The notes beneath the pieces are model-generated. The model did no database searches, had not been told where the DNA came from, and saw nothing but the letters and a program-made list of their open reading frames with translations. Both the position numbers and the translations under genes were made by a program. Below are positions 1 to 11,617 of a DNA stretch of 64,000 bases, in pieces (position 1 is the first letter of the stretch; each line of letters starts with the position of its first letter). Origin of the DNA: Fratercula arctica (Eukaryota; Chordata; Aves; Charadriiformes; Alcidae); the NCBI GenBank assembly GCA_947846985.1, contig CANTUZ010000008.1, forward strand, positions 37,466,817 to 37,530,816, in the 5' to 3' direction.

Positions 1-2175
1 TTCTTTCAATGTTATGCCACGTCTGCTGACTTTCATAATTTAAAAAAAATACATAAAGCAGGACCTAATTTAAGTTTATGTACCACTGATGTGAAACAGA
101 TAATCTGAGAAGTGTACAGGTTCCTTTACAGAACATCTGATACACCGTAAGTATTAACGTATAAATTTAGACTGTGTTCATTACTGCAGTAGTCCTTCAT
201 GGTTCAAAATGAGCTTGATATAAAACTGAAACATAGCTTTAAACAGGTATTTTAACCATAAATACCTGAGGGTAAACACCTTTAAAATGTGAAAGTTGGA
301 GACTTTATACAGCTGGTTAGAGTGGCTGGTTATTTATCATCTAAACTCGAAAGAGAACAGTGTGACTTTCAAAAACACTCATGAAAGTTTTCTCAGGCTG
401 CACGCTACAGAGTACGCCTGCCAAAAGACCTCTGAGGAGCTCTGAAGAGCCCTTTATTCCCCTTTTCTAAGGCTTCCATGCAGCAGGGCAGTTTGTTGAA
501 CACTTGGTTTCCAACATTTTCCTCTTTGTTTGGAAATTAAGAACTTAAGGGAAAGACATCTACTGATTAGGAAAGGACAACAGCTCTAAAAGGAGAACTC
601 CCCAGGGAACAAGTCATTTAACAAAATAAACAAACAAACATTCCATACTTTGTTTCTATGTCATAAAACATTTCCAGATTGTTTTCCACTCAAATAATGT
701 TTTTAATATGAACTATCTTAAAGGAATAATAAAAAAAAATAATTCAAACTTTCCTTGTTCAGGAACATCTGTTGTAACTACCTTTGAGGAACAGCCAGTT
801 ATCATACGGATAAAGCCCTTTGCCAATTAACAGTTCAGCTTGTAAATATTACCTTAAATTATTTCTCCTAGATCCTTTTAAAAACATAGCAAGATAATGC
901 AATAACTAGGACAAAATAGAGAATTCTGACACTTCTTATCATACTAAACATAGCCACATACTATATTTTTCCGCCTGAATTGCATCCAATAAACTACAAG
1001 CCCTTACTCTGTGGTATATGAGTTTTCATGCCTACTCTCTTGCATTTTACGCCTACAATTAAAACATGCACTAGTCTGGTTATGTGACACACCTTATAAA
1101 GTGAAGGGGACTGCACTTCAGTAATTATATATGTGTGTGAACCTATTTAAGATGAAGTGTTTGTTTCTTTCACATCTCTAACCCAATGCAGTAAACTAAG
1201 ATTGGGCCAAAGTGAGTATTTTATTATCCAAGCTGGACAGACTATATGGTGCCGACACACGATAAACAAGACGCAATTGTTTTCAACCTGTGATTTGGGG
1301 AAACCTGAGAATTTGATGGCCACGTCCACAGACTTTTTTTTTTTATAAAGCAAGTTCATTATCGATTTGTTTCAACTCCTGACATGGGAGTCTACATCAC
1401 CACTGGAGAACGCTTAGAAAAACCCACGCTCAAAAAGCACGAAGATCACCTACCCGAGAGGTCACAGACAGGGAGGTCTGCTCTCAAACACAGAGCAGCA
1501 TTGCCCCTTCTGTGGATGTTTTTGCCTGTCCAACAGGCAGCTCTGACATTTATCGGAGAAGGATCCTGAAGAAGAGCACCGTACCGTGCAGCGAGCACCT
1601 GGGGTGAGAGACTCCTCGGGGCAGGAGTGCAGGGGAAACCTGGGTGCAGGAATGACCAAAGATGAAGTGGTGAGGAAACATGTGCAACGTGTCAAGAGCT
1701 GCCGAGCAGAAGCAGCACCAAGAACAGGAGCTTTGGTGACAACTGTGGAGACGGATGGAAAGGTCAGGGAGATAAAAGTTAACGGCAGTTCAGACAGAAG
1801 CGTATGAAGGGACAGAAGAAGCATTTGGCAAAATGGGAGAAGGTAGATGATCTGGAATTTGACAAACAAAACCCAAGACTTATAGAGAGGGTAAGAAATG
1901 ACCAATTGAGAAGAAACCCTTATTATATAATAACCTGGGTTTAAAAGTTTTTAAACGGTTCCTCTTAAAAAGTCTTCTAGAGTCTGTTTTCCCCCTAGAT
2001 AACACCAAAGACCAGCGGTGTGACCTGAACTGCTGAACACAAAATAAAAGTGACTTTTCTTAAATGGAAACTAGAACTTGACTCCATACAGTGCCTTTCA
2101 TACTTAGTGCGCAACAAATTGCTTTAAATACTGGCAGGCAAACAGCCATTATGCACTCAAGAGCTCATACATAAT

Positions 2176-2365
2176 AATACTTAGCATTTTTATAGTGCTT
2201 TTCATCTTCAAAGTGCTTTACAAACAACTCATTAATCTCAACTAACGCACCTGCAAGGTAGATAAATATCTCCATTGTAGGTGTAGAAAGACACAGAAAG
2301 TTCAACAGCTTATCCAAGGCCGTGCACACCACTAGCCCCAAATCCCTGGCCCCTGGCTACGAGTC
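2176..2365 (+). repeat. Degenerate ancient SINE-like element (MIR/CORE-SINE type)
   Basis: The order of short blocks matches the old tRNA-derived SINEs of amniotes as I remember them: a tail reading 'tttatagtgcttttcatc', then 'caaagtgctttacaaac', a 'caaggtagataaatat' block, a block resembling 'cagaaactgaggcacagagag', then 'cttatccaagg..gtgcacac'. The copy is strongly diverged, with no clear target-site duplication. The exact family cannot be fixed by eye. It lies in METAP1D intron 1 and appears inert. Confidence 0.55.
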
Positions 2366-5300
2366 CCATAGAGGACCTGAGCCCTGTCCTGTGTCGAGAT
2401 CATGCCTTCTCTTCAGCCACGCAGCCGTAGAACTTATCTTACTGTGAGAAGGATGGTGGCAGACTAGCAGGAGAGATTCCTGTTCCCGACAGCAAGGCGA
2501 GCTCCCAAGGACCACTAGCTCCCACCAGGACCACCAACTCAAGGAAGCGGGAAGTTCACAAGACACCAAGGTGAGACTCGTGACGTAGGTTCTGAAAGTG
2601 ATTCAACACCGAGCTGTAAGCTGAGGAAGCCTCTGTGTTGGCAAAAGCCTGTGCCTCTCTCCCTTATTTATTTCACAAACTGCTGCAGTCTCAGGGCAGG
2701 AGACTCCTACAATTTAGACAGCAGAAACCTAAAGCCTGAGGCCTCCAAGTACGGCCACAATGCAAGAAAACAACTTCAGCTTCACTCCTCGGGCATTCTC
2801 TAACCATCAAAAACAGAACGAACTCTGTCTAGCAAGAACAGTAACTCTCTCCCTTGCTGGTGACCAGAAAAAAGTTCTTAATGTGATTATACCACATGAT
2901 TATAGTTCTACCTTTTTGAGGTTTAAAAAGATCTGATATGATTTATTTTCACATGCTTTTTTTGTTTTAAACCTCAGCAATACCAGGAATGTCAAACCTG
3001 GATCAGACAAGAAGCCTGGAAGACGTGAACTGTAACACAATACATGTACTGTGCTACAGCAGACCTTATATTCCCCTATTGGGAGGAACAGAATAATGAA
3101 TTTTTAGTAATGACATCTTTATTTCAGATGTTTATTACTCACTAGATTTAAATAAGTAAACCTCAGAATCCGTATCTGTGCAGTCTTCACATTTGTAATC
3201 CCAGAGCTTTACATGTTCTCCAGCTGCTGTGGTTCCTCCCAGGGTAAACAGCTCATGTTTAGAAAAATAAATAAGTCAGACAAACCCTTACAATAACAGA
3301 AAAACAAGATATAGATCAAGGCAAATACTTCCATACCTTTTCTTATGATACCAGAGGAAAAAAAAATAAATCTCTCTACAAGCAATGGTATAACATGTTA
3401 GTTAGGTAAATATGAGCAGTAAAAGATAAATGAACAATGACAAAAATTTATGTAGCTCAAAGAGCAATTCACACGTTCTGCTTGCCTGTCCAGTTTACCT
3501 GGACATAAAAGCCAGAATAGGAAGAAACAAGCAGTTTTTAAGTACTCTTCCCCATCTTAATTTTTTAAACTTACAAAAGAAAAAACTAGGAGGGTCACAC
3601 AATACAAAACAACATGAAGAAACAGCTCTTGATCATTAAGCAGAAACTACGTTCCCCACATTTAGAAGAATGTTAAGATAATTATTTCATTGCTTTAAAG
3701 TGGGCTTGTGTCTGACTGCCAACTCCATGCTTTCCAAAAAAATATGTCAAATTTACAATTCCTGATGAAACTAAAGGCATGTAAGAGCAAATTAAAAATA
3801 AAACATACAGGAAATGCAATTAAATTCAATTAGATTGAAAACTAACACTCACTCGGCAATGATAAAAAAATTCAAAAAGCATTTTCTAAATAAAAAAATC
3901 CACTATGATAATATTCTGCAGCTAAAATAATATATAATGTTTATATAATGCAGCTTTTCTAACAGAATGAAACAGATTATAGAGAAACATGCAAGAACAA
4001 AATTAAAATCCACAATTGCATCCACTAAACTCTGGAAGCATAAAAATTATAATGTAGTAAAAAAACCCCAACATGATAACAGTAGTGCTGTAACACTTTT
4101 TGTTATTTTGTTTAATAACTTGTCACTTTATTTGCAAGCAGTAATCAAGAGATGTCAGAGTAACTTCTGTCGCTGCCTGTGCTATTCCCTGCTTCAGTTT
4201 CCAAGTCTAGGTTAAAAAGAATCTTCTCTCCTAATTATTAACAAACTAATACCAGATTTTACTCATGGTGAGGTACGCTACCCGTCAGTATAAGGCAATA
4301 CTACATAAAAACAACAAAGAAAATTAAAAAAAAAGGCAGGAGGTGAGGTCTGAACACAGTTTTCTTTCAATTCCCTTGGGAATCGCGGTACTACAGGTCT
4401 TGTATTCCCAGGCAGAGGGGATCATGTTCGGTTACAGCAGCTCCTCTGGGCCTAAGTCCAGGTAGACTGCTTGTCTAAACTTGATGAAATATAGGCGCCA
4501 TCAGGTAACAGAAGTGGTCAGGGAGACTCCAGAAATGTGTAACTAAAACCTAAAAAATGAAATTAAAACAGTGCTGTAGCCAAACAGCCTCTTTCTACAG
4601 GATGCAATAACTGTAAGGCAGAGACTGTACAACGTACAGACCGCTCCTTGTATACATTCTCTTGCTTTTTCACATATGTATTATGAAAGTTAGACCAGGC
4701 ACACAAGTATATTTTAACAACACTCATTTAAATAGAAATACTTAGGAAAGAAATCACTGCGACAAATGCACACAGCTTGAACAAGCACATCAAAAAAAAG
4801 CAAAAAAAAAAAGCAACTGCCTTGTAACCCACTCCCCCTCCCACTTCATTACTTCAAAATAATTTCAAATTAAATTTTAATGTTAATAAATATTGCTAGA
4901 TCGATAGCACTGGGATGTGGTGTCTCAAAGCACTGCGAGCTATCCGGGGTTGGCACGTCACCATATCAAACTGTCAAAGAGAAGAAGAGGCAGTGAGTCT
5001 GTCTCACCAGAGGTGCATTTCCAAGTGCTACAGGAATGGGCTTGTTCGGGAGCTGGGGACAAGGAATGAGGAATGAAGAAAAAAAAAACAAGAGAGGGAA
5101 AATAAACATCATGCCAAATTGAGATCACTGTAACTAGGGATCCTATAGGTGATTTTAGCTCAAAAACTCCTAAGCTTTCGCTTAAATTTCCTCATGATTC
5201 ACAACTGTCTCAACCAGAACATCATGTCTAGTATGTCTGAGCATGGTGGAAAGGAAAACCAGCTTAGATTTCACGACACAGACCTCTGCTGCAGCTTTAG

Positions 5301-8300
5301 CACCAGAACAGGTTCAAAATCAGAAGCAGCCTGTCTTCAGCGTGACTTCTTCAGCAGAAATCCAGGTCTCTTCAGAATAAAAAAAGAAAATACCATGATG
5401 CTACAGAAATTTTTTTTTCTGGTAGCCTCAACCTTACTCTCCAACTCTAGCCATATGCGGAAAACCATACAAGAAATGGGAGACTAGCTCAGTTTGGTTT
5501 CTCCTGCACACCTAGAGAACACCCACAACACAATTCCCAAACTCTACAGACACACGGTACGTTGTTTATATATGTGCCTCAAAGCCAGCTTCTGGTCTAG
5601 GTAGGGTAATTTAGTGCAAAAGCTTGAGTAAAAGGGATACGTTATCTAAACGCAGAAAGCCGCTTCACATATGTCCCCTGTTGAACTCTGCGTTAGGCTG
5701 GTATCTCAGGAGCAGCAGGCACTAGGGCAGCCTCAGGCCCTGTTTCATTCTGCCGATGCCGCGCTGCCACGAGACCCTCCCCAAATTACTCCCTTGGCGC
5801 TACAGTTTCTCCATCCATCAACTAGTGCTCACGATTTCAGTCCCTTTTGTCCGCCACAGCTACCTGCACTGTGAGCTCTCAGAGGCAAAAAGATGTTATG
5901 CTATATGCTCACATGGCATCCGATACTGTGATTTTGGTTAGAGCTATCTGCCCGAAAATACAATATAATTCACAATTTGAGGTCCAGAATTTCTTTAGGG
6001 ATGATTAAGTACTTCATCCTTTCTCTTCAAATGCGATGTATTACAGTAAACAAGCTTAGAGACCAGCAGAGACCTATGATATATAGGTGACTATACTACT
6101 ACTGGTGATGTTTTAAGTAACAGGACTCGCAAGAGCCAAAAAGCCAGAGACTTCACTTGCAGTTGGATCCTGTACACAGGCTCGGCAGGGTCATCTTCTG
6201 GTGTAGATTTTAAAAGCCTGTATCTTTCTTTTCTTTAATTTAATCCCTAGAGATTGTGAAGCGGTATCCTTTATTTCATTGATTTGCCGTGTAAGTATAG
6301 AGAAGGTTAAATCCGTCATTTGGTTCTTTGCAGAGCAGCACTAAGATCTGTGTGTTGATTAACACAGCATTTGTGAGCCTGAAGAGACCTACCCCTTCAC
6401 TAAGAGATAACGTTTGCCTTTTGTGCTGCCCAAAGTCAGCACTGAACTGCACACCTGGAATCAAAATCACAGATGTGACTTTCTGTTTTCGACTTTCCAC
6501 CCTGTTACACAGTACTACGTTGAGCCTTTGCTTCTTTAACTGAAGCCAGGTAAGGAAAAGCCAGATGAGGACAAAAGCCTCTGGCAGGTGATGCAGAAGT
6601 TGTGCATGCAAACTGGGAGTGCTCCTCGCTCGTGGGCATCCCTACGTCTAACTCTGAAGAGAGAGCACTGTAAAACCTGTTTTGGAAACACGTCAGCAAG
6701 TCAAGTCCCTATGAAGGGGCATCCCAGTTTCTTGGTAGAGAAACTTTCGCCAAGCTTTCTGGTGTTTTCCTTCAGGGCTAGTAGCCTCCACAGGCAGCTG
6801 GACACCATCTCTTGCACAGAATCGCCGCACCAGGGCAGTGAGCTGCTGCAGACGGTGGAGAAGTTTCAAGAGTTCTGCGATGGGAATGGAAAGAGCAAGC
6901 AGCTCCTTTCTGCTTAGGGAAAGGTCCAGGTGAGCTTTAAGGAAAACTCCGCAAAATGGAAAATGACGCATGTAAAACAAACTTCCAAGCCAGTTCAATT
7001 TTGCCTAAGGATTACAGCTAGGCTTACCTCAGTTAACTTCTGGTATCTAAAAATGTACCCATCCCATATATTTATCACAAGCTAAGTACTGGCAGATACT
7101 GGACGCTGCCCAGGACCTGGCCACCCAAGATAAAAGGCACGCGGAGCAGAGAAAGCATTCACAAATGGCTGAAACTAAGTACTCTTCAGGAACTTGTCAC
7201 GAATTTTGTCCCTATGTGGCTTTTAGTTGTAACCTCAGTGGTGATGCCCCAGCACCACAGGTCAATGGGCACCTTCCTACAGAGAAGAAAGGACTTTTTA
7301 TGTATGGGAATGAATGGCTACATGAGTAGGAGTGGGTCAGCAAAGCTGCCGATGTGGCAAAAAACATTGAGTTTCGGCAGCTAGCCACCAACTGAAAACA
7401 TGCAGGTAATGCCTAACATCACTTTATACAGATCACTTAAATGTAACCACACATGAAAATGCTGCTGGTTTATAAGCCGGCACCTGCGCCAGCCTGGCTG
7501 CAGGCTGCTGCCAGGAGCGGGGATGCCACCCTCCCTCCCGCATCAAACTGGACCAGGGAGCTGCAAACCCGAATACAGCCTCCACCGCGGTGGCTGGTTT
7601 CCAGGTAGATCAACAAGTTGATCCAACTCACGCAATGGCTGGACATCTGCGAATGGCTTTGCTTCGTTTAAAGGCAATCTTAGCTAATTCTGGCTGATTG
7701 AGAAACCTAAGCTCATGGAGAAACCACACCCTACAGATCCATCCACAGCCAGAAGTGATAGATCTTGTGAGAACAAAGGGGCTGTGTGCTGCCAACAATA
7801 CATTACCTCTCAACTGAAAGAAGAGAACAATTAAACACTTTATTGAAAGGGGAATATTTTTTCTCTCGTGCCTCAAACCATGAAAGTGCCTGTCTGCCCC
7901 AGAGCTACTCATTGCTGCACTGTTGAAATGGGAATAATTCCTCGTCTGCCTGATTATTTTCAAGACAGGGATGGAACTACCTTAGGATCATTTGAAAAAT
8001 GCTAAAAGTGTACCACAATCAAATGCTTTGAACTTCCACCATGCATCATTTGCAGCTGATAACGCTAATGTTAAATTCTGGAGACATGAGTCTGTCTACA
8101 AATTAATGGAAAATGTGAATTAATATTTTCTTCCAGCTAATTGCCCAGCTCATATATTGCGCAGTGCAGCCAAGCATCATTTGATCTTGAAAAACTCTCT
8201 AGCGAAAGTTTTCAACCACTTTTTCTCATCTGCCAAAAAACCTCAGAATTACAGGACATATTTCATTATCAGTCTGGAATACCAGGAAACATTTAGTCAA

Positions 8301-10968
8301 GTCTCCCCAAAACTGTTATCTGTATATGCTACAGTTAATTTTTTAAAAAGCATTAGGTTAAAAGTATTGAAAGTTACCATAGGTGAGGAATAATTTTTTG
8401 AGTTGTACATTTCTAAGTTTCTTTTTAACAGTGATGAAAATATGAATGGATACTTTTAGCATTTGAATATTAATAGGGCTAAGAAGATTTTTATTATTCA
8501 TTTTTAACACGAGAATAATCTCATACATGTTGAAGTTTATGGTTAAATACACTTATCAAAGGGTAAGTTACAACAATTTTTTTAAAATAAATGTAACTCC
8601 TATTTCAAAATGCATCACCAAAAAGATGGAAACAGACTGATTCAGTAGCATCCGGCAGTTAAAAAATCTGGCATGTTTGCTTTGATTTCAGCAGAAAAGA
8701 AAATTACCTTATTTTGCATCCTTCTTTCACTTCAAAATATTGAAAAGTTTACATTTCATGAGACCATAAGCATTATCAAGGGCTGCAGACTAATAAAATG
8801 CAAGATATGGACCATGTGTAGCAGAAATACTGCTTAGTAAAAGATTCAGTAAAGTTTTTATGGACAACTCGAGTCAGAAGTCTTGTATTAGACTCTATCT
8901 TCTAACCCAAATTCACTCAATTTCTTAAGTTTGGTCAAATGTTTTATGTCAACTCCAATTCCAATGCAAGAGTGAAAAATATAGGTTCCCATCTGGACAG
9001 AATGCACAAACTGGCTGAATACCGACAACGATAAAGTCCAAATTAAGGTTGAGGTACTGTCCCTAAAATACAGTTCACTACCTTATTTTTCACAGGGGTG
9101 TCCCCGCTGCTTCCCTAGGGGACCAGCAGGCACCCCCAGCTGCGTCCATGAAACAAAGCTGACCACAGGTGTTTGATGAAGCCCGGATAATAAGTAAATA
9201 TTTCACAAATATAAGTTAAAAGAAATATAAATGGAAAGGAAACTAACCACTCTGGGGGGAAGGATGCCGCAACTCAGCCCAGATACTGATCCTGCTAACT
9301 ATTCTGAAAGATACTAGATGCTCTGTAGCAGGCCGTGTGGGTGAGGAGGTGACGTGCCAGCAAGTCCAGGTTCCCCCCTATGGAAGAAGTGGGCTAGCGA
9401 CAGCAATAGGATATCAGAAACCGCTGCAAAAAAGATTCCCAGAGAGTTAAGACAGCGTTCTCCCCTTGCAGGTGGTGGAAACTCTAATGGTTTTGTGTAG
9501 ATATTGTTCAGTAAGGTAGCCAATTTGATCTTGACCGTGTTTCTGGAAATCAAAAAGCCAAGGAAATGGAGATTTGAAGAGATTTACAGCAGGCATGTTA
9601 TTCATTTATTTAACCATTTCCCAGCTGGAGACTCCACGGCACGCTTCTGTACAATGACATGCAGAGTTCAACATAAAACGGTAATTTAAAAGTTGACTAC
9701 TGGTTTTACCATCCTAAATGGTAAAGCCATGTCTGACCACAAAGAAAAACACTACATAAAATTATATATGTATGCACTCTTGTAAAGGACGTAAACCAAA
9801 TAACTTCAATATTGCCTCAGTCACTTGCTACACCTTCTATTGGTCCACTCTCTGCAGGGTCCGAACTAATATTTCTAACTTCTTTAATGCTTCATAATAG
9901 TTTGATGATTTTCATATAAATACCCTGCTGGAGAAGAGTTTATTATTCCTTTGAAATACTCAATTTTGCCTAGACTATCTACGACGTACAGACAGTACTC
10001 AACCATGCATTACTGAAAAGACCCACAAACCAAACTTGTGATCTATATGGCCCAAACAAAAATGCTTTGTAATAAAAAAAAGAAAAAAGTCTGATTTCTA
10101 GTGAGACTTGGTACTTACAGGCAAACTTGGAAGTGCAAGGCTTTGAAGCTGTATTGCAACAAAATCAAACTCCAGCTATGCCCCCCAGCTTTTTTTTTTA
10201 AAAGGTTTAAAACCACATTTCTCTGTCTCCTCTTCATTTTATTAACAGAGGGGAAAAGAGTGACATTCTCAGCAAAAATTTGAAAACAATCATTTCTAAA
10301 AGGCTCTGCATCTGCAGAAGAAAAGTATCTCTCAACATCTCACGTCCTGTGGTGCTGGAGATAGCTACAGCTTCTACCTGAGAGCAGTTCCCAGGTTTAT
10401 CAGTATCTGCTCAGGAGCCTGCGTGCAAATTCCCAGCTCCGCAAAGGGCTTAACAAAGCAGTGTATAAGCAAACGGACAGCCTGGGAACACGGGCTACAT
10501 ATCTAAGATGTGTATCACACACCGCGAGTCTACAATGACTTAACTTTAGAAGTCTGGCCAGTAATACGCCGCATAGATTATTACAGAATACTTATTAATA
10601 GTTAGAGATAGGGAAGCAAGATCAGAAATCAGTTATATCAGTATTTAACGTAGTAAGTAACTTATTTTACAGGGAGTGTCTTCTCATCAGTTATTTTCCT
10701 GTGGCTTGAAGTCCTGAAACTTCATTACAAGGAATCAGGGGCTTCTACTCTACAGAGAATTACTTGCCTAAAATGAATAAATCAATAGAAGACTAATATG
10801 CCTTAAACCATCTAAGTTGCATTTGTAGACGTGCAGTTCTTTGATGTCTTCTACTTTATTTCATTATCAATGAAGTATCATGGATGCAATTATTGTAATA
10901 CCTGAAACTGTCATAATACGTAATTAGACCATTTACAAAACAACGAATCACCATATAACCTGTACTAT

Positions 10969-11617
10969 TGTCCTGGTTTGAGCAACACAGGACTCATTTC
11001 TCTTCTAATGCTTGGGAAAACTGCACTTTTAGAAGACTCTTATTATCTGAATTTGTGAAAATATTTACTTTATAGCCAGCTATGGTATGCAGCTTTTAAG
11101 GTCTCAGTGTTTTTGAGCCTTGCCAGGTGCGGGGATGAGGAGGAGCAAGACCCGGGCACTTGATGCAGGCTGGCCAACAGGATTATTTCATACCACGAAC
11201 ATCACATTCAATATAAATTAGAAAGTATGCTGAGAAGTTCTCTCTCTCCCTTGATGGCTGCCATCCTGAGAACTCCTTGCCCCGCTGCTGGACCCCTGAG
11301 CCCTTCCCTTCCTCCCGAAATCGTAGTGCTCAGTGTCCTACATTGGCTGTCCCTGCTGGGAGTGCACGGTTTCCTGCTGAGAGAATGGGCTGTGTACAGT
11401 CCTTGTATATTTTATATTGGTATTGAGATCAATAGTGGTTCATTAGTCTTATTAATGTTAATGATTTAGTCTTATTCTATTAAATCTGTTTATATTTCAA
11501 CCCTCGTGTTTCCTTCTTTTTTCCCCAATTTCCCTTCCCAGGTGGGGAGGAGTCATCGGGGAAGAGAGTAACTGTCTAAACGACTATAAATTGCTGTGGG
11601 TTCCTCAAACCATAACA
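10969..11617 (+). mobile_element. Solitary LTR of an old endogenous retrovirus
   Basis: The element starts TGTCCTGGTTTGAGC and ends AAACCATAACA, the 5'-TG...CA-3' termini and outer sequence typical of a widespread class of bird LTRs. Inside, a TATA-like 'atataaatta' lies near 11210 and an ATTAAA polyadenylation signal near 11480. Past that signal come a pyrimidine-rich block ('ttccttcttttttcccc') and a 'ggtggggaggagtc' block, as in the U5 end of such LTRs. Flanking pentamers ACTAT (10964-10968) and ACTGT (11618-11622) match at four of five bases and may be a decayed target-site duplication. No internal gag, pol or env sequence adjoins it, so it is a solo LTR and cannot encode virus. It sits antisense to METAP1D in its first intron. 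Confidence 0.8.

Noticed and set aside
1147..1359. Minus-strand frame containing GFPKS, a motif of METAP1D (GYGGFPKS)
   Set aside because: The residues after it (QVENNCVLFIV) do not match the highly conserved CTSVNNVLCHGIPD that should follow, and no suitable splice sites frame it. The short match is best explained by chance.
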